Shown: in pieces, positions 8,676-17,948 of the stretch
Layout of the letters: each line of letters opens with the position of its first letter
How positions within the stretch are numbered: the first letter of the stretch is position 1
NCBI GenBank assembly: GCA_903870275.1
Contig: CAIQCK010000068.1
Coordinates: forward strand, 1-64,000
DNA from: an uncultured bacterium
GTDB taxonomy: Bacteria > Verrucomicrobiota > Verrucomicrobiia > CAIQCK01
Length of the DNA stretch: 64,000 bases
Direction: 5' to 3'
Notes under the pieces: generated by a model
The model's database searches: none
What the model saw: the letters and a program-made list of their open reading frames with translations, nothing else
What the model was told of the DNA's origin: nothing
Position numbers and translations under genes: made by a program

Positions 8676-8739
8676 CTGTATTCAGTAATCAGTTTGGGAC
8701 AACGAGCCCGCTGAATACTGGATACTGATTACTTTTTTT
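8676..8739 (+). repeat. Hairpin of short repeats with T-run between argJ and argB
   Basis: AGTAATCAG (8684-8692) pairs with CTGATTACT (8725-8733), directly followed by seven T residues. Both arms are embedded in degenerate heptamer-like units (GTATTCA, GTAATCA; GAATACT, GGATACT). It could act as an attenuator-like terminator inside the operon. It leaves argB without an evident Shine-Dalgarno sequence. Confidence 0.65.
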
Positions 8740-8742
8740 CCC

Positions 8743-9603
8743 ATGCAAGAGCTGATTCACAAAGCCGAGGTATTGCTGGAGGCGCTGCCTTACATCCAGC
8801 GTTTCCGCCGCCACACCTTCGTCGTCAAGTACGGCGGCAGCTTCATGGACTCGCCCGACCCGAAGGTCCGCAACGGCGTTGCCGAGGATGTCGTCTTTCT
8901 CGAAGCCGTCGGCATCAATCCCGTCGTTGTCCACGGCGGCGGCAAGGCCATCACCCGCGCGATGGACGCCGCCGGCCTCACGGCGCAGTTCGTCCAGGGC
9001 ATGCGCGTCACGGACGAGGCCAGCGTCGGGATCGTCGAGCGCGTGCTCTCGCGCGAGATCAACCCGGAGATCGTCAAGACCATCGAATCGCTCGGCGGCA
9101 AGGCGCGCGGCTTTTCCGGCGCGGAGATTTTCAAATGCCGCAAGCTGGTCACCAACGGCGCGGACCTGGGCTACGTCGGGGAAGTCATTGAGGTGAACAC
9201 CGACCCCTTGCGGCAATGCATCCACCGCTCCGTCACGCCGGTGATCAGCCCCACCGCGCTTGGCGAGGACGGCAAGATTTACAACTGCAACGCCGACGTG
9301 GCCGCGGCGAAGGTGGCCATCGCCCTCAGGGCGCACCGGCTCGTTTTCATGAGCGATGTGCCCGGCCTGATGCGCGACCCGAAAGACCCGGCGACGCTCA
9401 TCTCCAGCCTGCCCATCGCTGACGTGCCGGGATTGAAAACAGCCGGCGTCGTGGACAAGGGCATGATCCCGAAGGTGGACAGCGCGGTCGAGGCGATCAA
9501 GGCGGGAGTCCGGCGCGTTCACTTCGTGGACGGCCGCGTGCCGCACAGCGTGCTGCTGGAAATTTTCACCGACAAAGGTGTTGGAACGGAGATTGTGAAA
9601 TGA
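8743..9603 (+). CDS. argB: Acetylglutamate kinase
   Basis: Phosphorylates N-acetylglutamate, the second arginine-specific step and the usual feedback-controlled one. Conserved blocks of the amino-acid kinase fold are visible: VVKYGGSF near residue 28, VVHGGGKAITRAM near 65, GMRVTDEA, and the C-terminal GMIPKVDSAVEAIKAGVRRVHFVDGR. The length (286 residues) is normal. The N-terminal helix (MQELIHKAEVLLEALPYIQRF) resembles that of arginine-sensitive hexameric NAGKs, so feedback inhibition is plausible. The stop overlaps the argD start (ATGA), suggesting translational coupling. Confidence 0.95.
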   Translation: MQELIHKAEVLLEALPYIQRFRRHTFVVKYGGSFMDSPDPKVRNGVAEDVVFLEAVGINPVVVHGGGKAITRAMDAAGLTAQFVQGMRVTDEASVGIVERVLSREINPEIVKTIESLGGKARGFSGAEIFKCRKLVTNGADLGYVGEVIEVNTDPLRQCIHRSVTPVISPTALGEDGKIYNCNADVAAAKVAIALRAHRLVFMSDVPGLMRDPKDPATLISSLPIADVPGLKTAGVVDKGMIPKVDSAVEAIKAGVRRVHFVDGRVPHSVLLEIFTDKGVGTEIVK

Positions 9604-10820
9604 CAACCGCGGAAATCGTGAATCTCTACAATGGTTACGTCATGCCGACCTACGGCCGGTCGCTGGCCATCGTGCGCGGCAAGGGCGCGCGTTGCTGGGA
9701 CGCCGACGGCAGGGAGTATCTCGACTTCGGCGGCGGCGTGGCCGTCAATATCCTCGGCCACAGCCATCCCGCCATTGTCCGCGCGCTCAAGCAGCAGGCG
9801 CCGCAGCTCATCCACTGCTCGAACCTCTACTACACGGAGGCACAGGGTTTGCTGGCCAAAAAACTCGTCGAACTGGTTGGCGCGGACGGCAAATGTTTCT
9901 TCGGCAACAGCGGTGCCGAGGCCAACGAGGCGCTCTACAAGCTCGCGCGCAAGTTCGGCCACGACGAGGGCCGCTTCGAGGTCCTCACGATGGAAGGCAG
10001 CTTCCACGGTCGCACGCTTGCCGGCATTGCCGCCACCGGTCAGGAGAAGGTGAAAAAAGGGTTCGAGCCGATGCCCGCCGGCTTCAAGTACGCGCCGTTC
10101 AACAATCTCGACGCCGTGCGCGCCGCCGTCGGCCCGCAGACAGCCGCGATTTTGGTCGAGCCGGTCCAGGGCGAGAGCGGCATCCGTCCGGCGACGCCGG
10201 AATTTCTGCGCGGCCTGCGCCAGCTTTGCGACGAGCGGAACCTGCTGTTGATGTTCGATGAGGTCCAGTGCGGCAACGGCCGGACCGGGAAATTCTTCGG
10301 CTTCCAATCCATCGCGCCCGATGTGACGCCCGATGCGATCTCGATGGCCAAAGGCATCGGCGGCGGTTTCCCCATCGGCGCCATCTGGACCCGCGCCGCG
10401 CGCAAGGTGAAGACCGCCGACGGCGAAATACCGTTCTGCGACATCCTCGGCCCCGGCACGCACGCCTCGACGTTTGGCGGCACGCCGCTGGCCTGCGCCG
10501 TCGCGCTCGCCGTCATCCGGACGGTCGAGGAGAAAAAACTGATGGCGAAGGCCGCCGCGCGCGGCAAGCGGCTCACGCGCGGCCTGAAGGCGTTGCGGGC
10601 GAAGTTCCCGTGCATCAAGGAAGTGCGCGGCCTCGGCTTGATGCTCGGCATCGAGTTGGACCGCGAAGTCAAAGACGTGGTCGCCAAGTGCGCGGCGGCG
10701 GGCCTGCTGGTCATTCCCGCGGGCACGCACACGTTCCGGTTCGTGCCGCCGCTGACCATTTCAAACGCCGACGCGGACGCCGCGCTGGCCATTGTGGAGA
10801 AAGTGCTGGGACAGTCATGA
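9600..10820 (+). CDS. argD: Acetylornithine aminotransferase
   Basis: PLP-dependent class III aminotransferase converting N-acetylglutamate semialdehyde to N-acetylornithine. Landmarks are the phosphate-binding FGNSGAEANEAL, MFDEVQCGNGRTGKFF with the PLP-contacting Asp, and the Schiff-base lysine in SMAKGIGGGFPIGA (about K251). The C-terminal FRFVPPLTISNAD(A)D block is typical. The length of 406 is normal. The start overlaps the argB stop and the stop overlaps the argF start, consistent with a tight operon. Confidence 0.95.
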   Translation: MTTAEIVNLYNGYVMPTYGRSLAIVRGKGARCWDADGREYLDFGGGVAVNILGHSHPAIVRALKQQAPQLIHCSNLYYTEAQGLLAKKLVELVGADGKCFFGNSGAEANEALYKLARKFGHDEGRFEVLTMEGSFHGRTLAGIAATGQEKVKKGFEPMPAGFKYAPFNNLDAVRAAVGPQTAAILVEPVQGESGIRPATPEFLRGLRQLCDERNLLLMFDEVQCGNGRTGKFFGFQSIAPDVTPDAISMAKGIGGGFPIGAIWTRAARKVKTADGEIPFCDILGPGTHASTFGGTPLACAVALAVIRTVEEKKLMAKAAARGKRLTRGLKALRAKFPCIKEVRGLGLMLGIELDREVKDVVAKCAAAGLLVIPAGTHTFRFVPPLTISNADADAALAIVEKVLGQS

Positions 10821-11728
10821 AACATTTGCTTTCCATCGAAGACCTGACGGTCAAACAAATCCGCGAGATTCTCGCGCTGGCGAAGAAGCTGAAGGCCACG
10901 CGCGGCAAACGCAGCCACCCGCGGCCGTTGAAACGCCAGATATGGGCGATGATCTTCGCCAAATACAGCACGCGCACGCGCGTCTCGTTCGAGGTCGGCA
11001 TCCGGGAACTGGGCGGCCGCGTGATGTTCCTCTCGAACAACGACATCCAGCTCGGCCGCGGCGAACCGATCGTGGACACCGCGCGCGTCATGGGCCGGAT
11101 GGTGCATGGCTGCGTCATTCGCACGTTCCATCAGAAGGACGTGGTGGATTTCGCCGCCACGAGCGGCATCCCGACCATCAACGCGCTCACCGACGAAGAG
11201 CATCCGTGCCAGATTCTTGCGGATATTTTCACCATCGAGGAGAAACTCGGCCCGATCAAAAAGAAAATCGTCTGCTTCATTGGCGACGGCGCGTGTAACG
11301 TGCCGGCCTCGTGGATTTATGCCGCCGGCAAGCTCGGTTTCGAACTGCGCATCGCCGCGCCGCGCAAATACCAGCCGTCGCCCGAACTGCTCAAGCGCGC
11401 CGGCGGCAAGGTCATCGTCACCGACGACCGAGCCAAGGCCGCTGACGGCGCCGACGTGATTTACTCCGACACGTGGATTTCGATGGGCAAGGAAGAGGAA
11501 CAGGCGCAGCGCCTCGCCGAACTGGACGGCTACCAGATCAACGACCAGTTGCTGGCGCACGCCAAGCCGAAGGCGCTGGTGATGCACTGCCTGCCCGCCT
11601 ACCGTGGCAAGGAAATCACCGACGACGTCTTCGAGCGCCACGCGCAAACCATCTTCGATCAGGCCGAGAACCGGCTGCACGCGCAGAAAGCGATCCTGGC
11701 GTTGCTCGCAAAAGCGTGGAAACGCTAG
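10817..11728 (+). CDS. argF: Ornithine carbamoyltransferase
   Basis: Makes citrulline from ornithine and carbamoyl phosphate. The 303-residue protein carries the carbamoyl-phosphate motif [10 protein letters not shown] (STRTR), the EHPCQ(I)LAD block, and the ornithine-binding [12 protein letters not shown] near the C-terminus. The ATG at 10817 overlaps the argD stop. The expected first residues ([11 protein letters not shown]) fit the family, so the longer upstream open frame is not used. Confidence 0.95.
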   Translation: MKHLLSIEDLTVKQIREILALAKKLKATRGKRSHPRPLKRQIWAMIFAKYSTRTRVSFEVGIRELGGRVMFLSNNDIQLGRGEPIVDTARVMGRMVHGCVIRTFHQKDVVDFAATSGIPTINALTDEEHPCQILADIFTIEEKLGPIKKKIVCFIGDGACNVPASWIYAAGKLGFELRIAAPRKYQPSPELLKRAGGKVIVTDDRAKAADGADVIYSDTWISMGKEEEQAQRLAELDGYQINDQLLAHAKPKALVMHCLPAYRGKEITDDVFERHAQTIFDQAENRLHAQKAILALLAKAWKR

Positions 11729-11732
11729 CCGA

Positions 11733-11767
11733 ATTACGTATTACCAGTTACCAATCACAAATTACTC
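11733..11767 (+). repeat. Five degenerate heptamers between argF and argG
   Basis: The gap reads in 7-bp register as ATTACGT, ATTACCA, GTTACCA, ATCACAA, ATTACTC and ends 2 bp before the argG ATG. It resembles the heptamer tracts in prmA and between argJ and argB, though the unit sequence differs. There is no clear Shine-Dalgarno for argG. Confidence 0.7.
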
Positions 11768-11769
11768 CC

Positions 11770-12987
<1,218 letters not shown>

Positions 12988-13012
12988 CGCGGGTCGTCAA
13001 TCCTCCTGTGAA

Positions 13013-13145
13013 CCTCTACTAACCGCACATTGTCACGATGGAATCCGACCCGACCAAAGCCCGCATCCAGGATGATGCTACTGGTTTCATCCCGCTCAAC
13101 GCGTTGCGTTTGTAAGTCACGGTGAAGGTGCAGAGGAAGAAATAA
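13013..13145 (+). repeat. argG 3'-end scar, copy 2 (divergent)
   Basis: Starting 25 bp after the genuine argG stop, the sequence again reads like the argG end: CTCTAC, then ATTGTCACGATGGA, then CAGGATGATGCTACTGG, a diverged LNALRL block and a terminal run parallel to the VEKQAKKK-stop end. It is the most diverged copy, with an internal stop after LRL. It ends 9 bp before the kinase gene. Confidence 0.75.
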
Positions 13146-13154
13146 AGGGCAATA

Positions 13155-14510
13155 ATGAAACCGGGCATTGTCATCAAGAACCAATATCGAATTGATTCAA
13201 TCCATAGTGAAGATGGAGGAATGGGCGTTGTTTTATTAGCGCATGATTTAATCTCCGACAAAGGACCTTTAGCAGTTAAATACTGTCGTGAAGCTGATGA
13301 CGAAGTTCTTCACCGATTTCGCCGAGAAGCGCGATTAATGCAGACATTCGCTGGCAATAATAAAGTGGTGCAGCTCCTTGACGCGGACTTAAACCACGAA
13401 CCGCCGTTCATCGTGATGCCGTTTTTTCAAGACGGTGACTTAGACACGCTTCGCCCGCAAATCCAAAGTGACGCATCTATACAGGAAATTATTTTCCTTA
13501 GCATGGTTGATTGCGTAAACGAATTGCATAGGCAGGGAATATTTCATCGCGACATCAAACCGCAAAATTTCCTGCGCGCTGGAAATTCAATTGTGGTTTC
13601 AGATTTTGGCTTGGGTATGGAATTAAAATCTCACACACAATTTACGAGGTCGAGTCAGTGGTGGGGAACGCCGGGTTACATGCCTCCTGAATTTCTCGAT
13701 GACGGTGGATTCAAAAACGCAACTGCCGAATCGGATATTTTCATGCTTGGAAAGAGCTTCTACGCTTTGGTTACTGGTCGTGATCCGCAATTCATTAACG
13801 AATCATTGTTGCTTCGACCCCTCGCGTTCGTTGTTGATAAATGCTGCAAGATCGAACCCCGCAAAAGATTTAGTTCGCTTGCACAACTCAGACAGGCATT
13901 GGTCGCTGCTTACAACATCATCCTCGGACGCGTCGATCCTTTAGGCAAGGGTGATTTCTTGCTCGAACAAGTGCTTGACGAGCTTAAACGAGAAAACAAG
14001 TATAGCTCCGATAAAGTCTCAGAGTGTTTAGATTTTTTCGGAAGTCTTGATGTTGCCGCTCGGTGGGCGTTAATACAGCGTATTCCCAAGCCGCTTTTCG
14101 CGGTTCTTGCTGAACCGACATTCCAAGAAAAACTGATTTCGTTTTTAGGACTGTATGAAGAAGTCGTCTTGAGCAAACCAAACGGGTTTGAATATGCGGA
14201 GACAGTCGCTAACAACATGGATCAAGTGTTTAGGCGTTCTCAAGACCCTGAAGCAAGAGCAAAAGCTTTTGAAATTGCCGTAAAGATGGCTGTGCGAATG
14301 AATCGGTTTGCCGCTATGGATACCTGCGTATCAATGATAAATTCTGTGGTGCTAGGCGATCCAGTTGGAGCAGCAGTGGCTTCAATCATTGCGTTGAATC
14401 CCGAAGGTTTTTTGAAGGCCATTGAACCAGTGACACTCAAGAACGCTGAAATCCGTGCCGGGATTCAATCGATTAAAGGCAACCCAGAAAATTTGGAAGC
14501 AAGTGTTTGA
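13155..14510 (+). CDS. Ser/Thr protein kinase with unknown C-terminal domain
   Basis: The 451-residue protein has a complete eukaryotic-like kinase domain (about residues 8-260): ATP-binding Lys in LAVKYCRE (K42), catalytic HRDIKPQN (D133), SDFGLG (D150) and GTPGYMPPE. The glycine loop is degenerate (SEDGGMGVV). Residues 270-451 are predicted helical and match no domain I recognise. No transmembrane segment or secretion signal is seen, so it is likely cytosolic. Codon use and base composition are clearly lower in GC than all neighbours, a sign of recent transfer. It lies between argG scars 2 and 3. Orphan kinases of this sort occur in signalling or defence contexts, but nothing adjacent confirms either. 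Confidence 0.82.
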   Translation: MKPGIVIKNQYRIDSIHSEDGGMGVVLLAHDLISDKGPLAVKYCREADDEVLHRFRREARLMQTFAGNNKVVQLLDADLNHEPPFIVMPFFQDGDLDTLRPQIQSDASIQEIIFLSMVDCVNELHRQGIFHRDIKPQNFLRAGNSIVVSDFGLGMELKSHTQFTRSSQWWGTPGYMPPEFLDDGGFKNATAESDIFMLGKSFYALVTGRDPQFINESLLLRPLAFVVDKCCKIEPRKRFSSLAQLRQALVAAYNIILGRVDPLGKGDFLLEQVLDELKRENKYSSDKVSECLDFFGSLDVAARWALIQRIPKPLFAVLAEPTFQEKLISFLGLYEEVVLSKPNGFEYAETVANNMDQVFRRSQDPEARAKAFEIAVKMAVRMNRFAAMDTCVSMINSVVLGDPVGAAVASIIALNPEGFLKAIEPVTLKNAEIRAGIQSIKGNPENLEASV

Positions 14511-14543
14511 GGTTGTGAATCCCAAGGGGATTCTATCACTCAG

Positions 14544-14709
14544 CCCAGGGTTGGAGCGGAGCGACTACCCTGGGTCATCGTCCAAAAAATCATCAACCCC
14601 AACGGGGTTGAATCACCGTTTCTCCACAGATTGATTCAACCCATTCAGGGTAACTTCAATTGTGATTCACAACCCAGCGTAGCCCCGACTTCGTCGTGGC
14701 AACGCTGGG
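14544..14709. repeat. Cluster of three palindromes downstream of the kinase
   Basis: Three hairpins: CCCAGGGT/ACCCTGGG arms across 14544-14574; CAACCCCAACGGGGTTG at 14594-14610; and CCCAGCGT/ACGCTGGG arms across 14673-14709. They lie in an AT-richer non-coding segment (14511-14810) with no convincing gene. The first may also end kinase transcription. They resemble dispersed palindromic repeats rather than coding remnants. Confidence 0.7.
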
Positions 14710-14810
14710 CTGATTGATGAAATCCCTTCGGGATATTTCCCGCCGTCGTTTCGAGCTTTGTGCCTTGACGTCTTTGCGTTAAATCGATTTGCGTTGGTCA
14801 AATCCCGTCT

Positions 14811-14993
14811 CCACCGGCCGCGAGAGCGACCTCTCGCTCTGCCGTCCCAACATCGCGACGATGGAGAGCGGCGAGAGCATCTACAACCAGGACGACGCCA
14901 CCGGTTTCATCAAGCTCAACCCCGAAAGCTTTCGGGGCGGGCGCCCTGCGGCTGCGCGTGAAGGCGATGGTGGAAAAGCAGGCGAAGCAGTAG
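14811..14993 (+). repeat. argG 3'-end scar, copy 3, with palindrome insertion
   Basis: From CCGGCCGCGAGAGCGAC onward this follows the argG end almost base for base through the [20 protein letters not shown] segment. It is then interrupted by 22 bp containing the perfect palindrome CCCCGAAAGCTTTCGGGG (14920-14937), and resumes with the coding sequence for [15 protein letters not shown] and a TAG stop. The insertion shifts the frame of the last block. Several differences from argG are synonymous (GCC/GCG, GGC/GGT, AAA/AAG). Confidence 0.9.
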
Positions 14994-15079
14994 GCATAGG
15001 CATCGGTTGTTGGCTGTGCCGGCGTCGAGGCCGGGAAGGATCCGCTCAGGATCCCGCGACCGGTGTAGGAGGGAGATGC

Positions 15080-16240
15080 CTATCTCAATTCCGTGATTCC
15101 CTTGGGAAGCATCTGAAAGATGAAATCCTTGCGTCTTGAACGCATGGCTTCGCCACCGCTGCCGCTCAGATAAAGGAACATATTCTTGATTGCCCTGTAA
15201 AAGTTGATGTTTTCCTCGATCGCCGCCAACTCATCCGGGGCCGGGTTGCCGAAATAGCTCGCGACAAACATCGGCCACACGCGAAGTGCGATCACGTCGT
15301 CGAGTCCGATGATCTTTTTGCAGAGACCCATGCCTGCATAATAGTGCAAGACCTGTTTGATCTGTCCCAAGTCGAAATACGGCGTGCCGATGGCCATATC
15401 CCCCATGTCAATCAAGCAGGGACTGTCTCCCTGCATCATAATATTGCCCGGATGAAGGTCCCAGTGGATAAGCGTGTTTTGTCTTTCAGCGCGCAACAGG
15501 CGATCCTTGACAGCCGCTCGCTGGCCATCGTTAAAGAGGCCACAGGCATCGGTGTAGCCACAGGCGAGCGTAACGGCGTCCGGAAACGTGTTCGGGTCAA
15601 CCGCAATCGCATGGATCTGCTTGCAAAAGCTGACATACATCTCAACCACGGCATCCAAGCGATGGACATTCTTCTCAATGTATTTTGAGAGGGTGTCCGC
15701 TTTCAGCATTTCATACAAGACCCCCCTGCGGTTGCCGCACTCCACCACATCATAGGAGATGGCGGTTGGAACCCCGGCCACAAAGGCCGTTTTCGCCAGG
15801 TTTTTCTCTTTTGCGGCGGAAGCTTCGTCGATGTAGTCGTAATACAATTTCACGACGGTTTCGTCATCCACCTTGTAGCATTCACCGTTTGCCCCCTTCG
15901 CGATCATCTCCAGACCGGCGACCGACAGCTGCCTGAGCTTCCTTTCATAAGTCAGGATGCTGTCAAAGCCGGTCATCTCAAAAACGCCGGCGATCGCCTG
16001 GCTCACATTCCTCACTACCATACTTCCGTGGGCTGCCCTCATCTTCTGTTGTGCGATCAGAATGACACGTAGCCCGGCCGACGAGACATAATCAAGACCG
16101 TCAAAATCCAGGACGAGCTCTGCAATGCCCTCCATCTGTCTGTCGACCAACTCGCCAAGAACAGGAGCCGTAGCGGCATCGAGACGGCCGGTGAGCACGA
16201 CGGTCAGGCGTGCATCATTCGAGGTTTTTTCCAGCTTCAT
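15080..16240 (-). CDS. STAS domain fused to aminoglycoside-phosphotransferase-like kinase
   Basis: The 386-residue product joins two domains. Residues 1-105 form a STAS/anti-sigma-factor antagonist domain with the phosphoacceptor region LDYVSSAGLRVIL (S53/S54). Residues 110-386 form an APH-like kinase with a candidate ATP Lys K131, the catalytic LIHWDLHPGN (D261, N266) and the metal-binding LIDMGD (D278). STAS domains usually act in partner-switching regulation of sigma factors, so the fusion suggests a signalling kinase rather than antibiotic resistance. This is inference. The start at 16240 has AGAGGA upstream; the open frame before it runs into argG scar 4. The domain pair resembles a paralogous family described from Fibrobacter (TIGR02172-like). 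Confidence 0.75.
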   Translation of the reverse strand: MKLEKTSNDARLTVVLTGRLDAATAPVLGELVDRQMEGIAELVLDFDGLDYVSSAGLRVILIAQQKMRAAHGSMVVRNVSQAIAGVFEMTGFDSILTYERKLRQLSVAGLEMIAKGANGECYKVDDETVVKLYYDYIDEASAAKEKNLAKTAFVAGVPTAISYDVVECGNRRGVLYEMLKADTLSKYIEKNVHRLDAVVEMYVSFCKQIHAIAVDPNTFPDAVTLACGYTDACGLFNDGQRAAVKDRLLRAERQNTLIHWDLHPGNIMMQGDSPCLIDMGDMAIGTPYFDLGQIKQVLHYYAGMGLCKKIIGLDDVIALRVWPMFVASYFGNPAPDELAAIEENINFYRAIKNMFLYLSGSGGEAMRSRRKDFIFQMLPKGITELR

Positions 16241-16415
16241 GCCATCCTCTTGGTTTGCGGTTATTGTGGCGATCCTGACCGGACTCGTCATTTCGAGCCA
16301 CTCGAAAGTCAGTCTGTAGCTGTTGCTGATGTTGACTGATTGTTTGGGTATTGTCCATCCCCAGCGGAGGGAGAGCGCAGTCTGATCTCGGCGGAACATG
16401 GACATTCTTTGTCTC

Positions 16416-16518
16416 CGCAACCGGCTTCATCAAGCTCAACCCCGAAAGCCTTCGGGGCGGGTGCCTCCGCCTCCGCGTGGAGGCGATGGTGGAGAAGCAG
16501 GCGAAGCGGAAGGCGTAA
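16416..16518 (+). repeat. argG 3'-end scar, copy 4, with in-frame palindrome insertion
   Basis: Begins abruptly at CAACCGGCTTCATCAAG and runs to a TAA stop. Like copy 3 it carries a 22-bp insert with CCCCGAAAGCCTTCGGGG (16440-16457) after the LN codons. A 1-bp deletion just beyond restores the argG frame, so it still encodes [30 protein letters not shown]-stop. It therefore looks like the end of an argG allele that had tolerated the insertion. Confidence 0.88.
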
Positions 16519-16541
16519 GAAGCGGCGTGGTGAGTCGGATT

Positions 16542-16560
16542 GTCAAGAATCAGGAGTTGA
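16542..16560 (+). repeat. 19-bp motif, inverted partner of 25635-25654
   Basis: GTCAAGAATCAGGAGTTGA lies 23 bp after the end of argG scar 4. Its exact reverse complement is found just before scar 7, and an interrupted version just before scar 6. The motif may mark an element boundary or may be an independent dispersed repeat. Confidence 0.75.
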
Positions 16561-16596
16561 TGTCGAACGTCCGGCCACGGAAAGTCGCGAAGCGCT

Positions 16597-17658
16597 TTAT
16601 GCTTTCTTCAATTGCTCGCAGCCCCAACGCAACATGCGCTCGGTGGTTTCCCAGCCCACGCAGGAATCGGTGATGCTCACACCGTAGCGCAGGTCGCACT
16701 TGTTTTTCGGGATGGGCTGGTTGCCCTCGTTGAGGTGGCTTTCCACCATCAGGCCGATAAGCGACTTGGTGCCGCCCACGCGCTGTTCGATAACGCTGCG
16801 CCAGACATCCTCCTGTTTGGCGAATTTCTTTTCCGAATTCGCGTGGCTGCAATCCACCATCAACACCGGCGGCAGTTTTTCGGAAATCAACTTCTGCTCC
16901 GCCGCCTGGATGCTGGCGGGGTCGTAATTCGTCATCGCCCGGCCGCCGCGCAGCACGACGTGCGCGTTGGGATTGCCGTTCGTGCGGACGATGCTCGTCA
17001 CGCCGTCTTCGTTCATGCCCAGAAAACTGTGCGGATGCGCCGTGGCCCCCATCGCGTCAATCGCCACCTGCAAACTGCCGTCGGTGCCGTTTTTCAGGCC
17101 CACGGGCATGGACAGCCCGCTGGCCATCTCGCGGTGCGTCTGCGATTCCGTCGTCCGCGCGCCGATGGCCGCCCAGGTGATGAGGTTGGCGATGTATTGC
17201 GGGACGATGGGGTCGAGAAACTCCGTCGCCGCCGGCAAGCCCAGGCCGTTGATTTCCTGCAACAGTTTCCGCGCGATCTTCAAGCCGGTCTCAATGTCCT
17301 GCGAGCCGTCCAGGTGCGGGTCGTTGATGAAGCCCTTCCAGCCGATGGTCGTGCGCGGCTTCTCAAAATAGACGCGCATCACGATCTCCATCTTGTCGGC
17401 CAGGTCCTTTTGCAGCTTCGCCAGGCGACTGGCGTATTCCAGCGCCGATTTTTCGTCGTGGATGGAACACGGCCCGATGACCACGAGCATCCGCGGATCT
17501 TCCTGCTTGAGGATGCGGATGACGCGTTCCCGCGCTCTGGCGACAAACTCGTCCACCGCCTCCGGTATGGGCGACAAGGCCCGCATCGCCCGCGGCGAGA
17601 GCAGCGGCACGATTTCTTTTACATGCAAATCCTGCGTGCGAAACATGGCGTCCAACAT
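16597..17658 (-). CDS. 3-deoxy-7-phosphoheptulonate (DAHP) synthase, AroG/F/H type
   Basis: First step of the shikimate pathway: phosphoenolpyruvate plus erythrose 4-phosphate to DAHP. Class I (AroG-like) landmarks are VVIGPCSIHD, MRVYFEKPRTT(I)GWKGFINDPHLDG, SGLSMPVGLKNGTDG, MVDCSHANSEK and MVESHLNEGNQP. At 353 residues it matches E. coli AroG in length. I chose ATG 17658 because AAGGAA lies upstream; ATG 17646 is also possible. It sits alone within the accessory region, without other aro genes, so it may be a second, differently regulated isozyme. About 290 bp upstream of it, before the divergent GH16 gene, hold no clear gene. Confidence 0.93.
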   Translation of the reverse strand: MLDAMFRTQDLHVKEIVPLLSPRAMRALSPIPEAVDEFVARARERVIRILKQEDPRMLVVIGPCSIHDEKSALEYASRLAKLQKDLADKMEIVMRVYFEKPRTTIGWKGFINDPHLDGSQDIETGLKIARKLLQEINGLGLPAATEFLDPIVPQYIANLITWAAIGARTTESQTHREMASGLSMPVGLKNGTDGSLQVAIDAMGATAHPHSFLGMNEDGVTSIVRTNGNPNAHVVLRGGRAMTNYDPASIQAAEQKLISEKLPPVLMVDCSHANSEKKFAKQEDVWRSVIEQRVGGTKSLIGLMVESHLNEGNQPIPKNKCDLRYGVSITDSCVGWETTERMLRWGCEQLKKA

Positions 17659-17948
17659 ACCAAAATAGTTCCTTGCGAAAAGAGTAAACGTAACCCAACC
17701 AGACTGTTCTCGCCCCACACCTTCGCTTCTGCAGCGGTTTTGATTTCTCCTGCGCCTTCCTGATCCGTTGCTTGAACAGTTCGGCGGTGCCGGAGCTGGA
17801 GCGGGCGGCGTTACGGTGCCGCTGTTGATTCATCTTCTGCTGCCTTGAAGATCGCCAACCTCGCCTTGGGCGAACCGCTAACGGCGTCCACACACACGCG
17901 ATTTTCGTCCCTTTACCGCCGGATGTTGCGTCGCACATACTGCCGCGC

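Noticed and set aside
8684-8739. True operon-ending terminator after argJ
   Set aside because: The T-run directly abuts argB, whose only plausible promoter lies upstream of the cluster, so complete termination would silence essential genes. It is treated as a repeat with possible attenuation.
14789-15139. 116-codon open frame over argG scar 3 as a gene
   Set aside because: It is the argG C-terminal coding sequence read through a palindrome into a shifted frame, with no start signal and no independent protein character.
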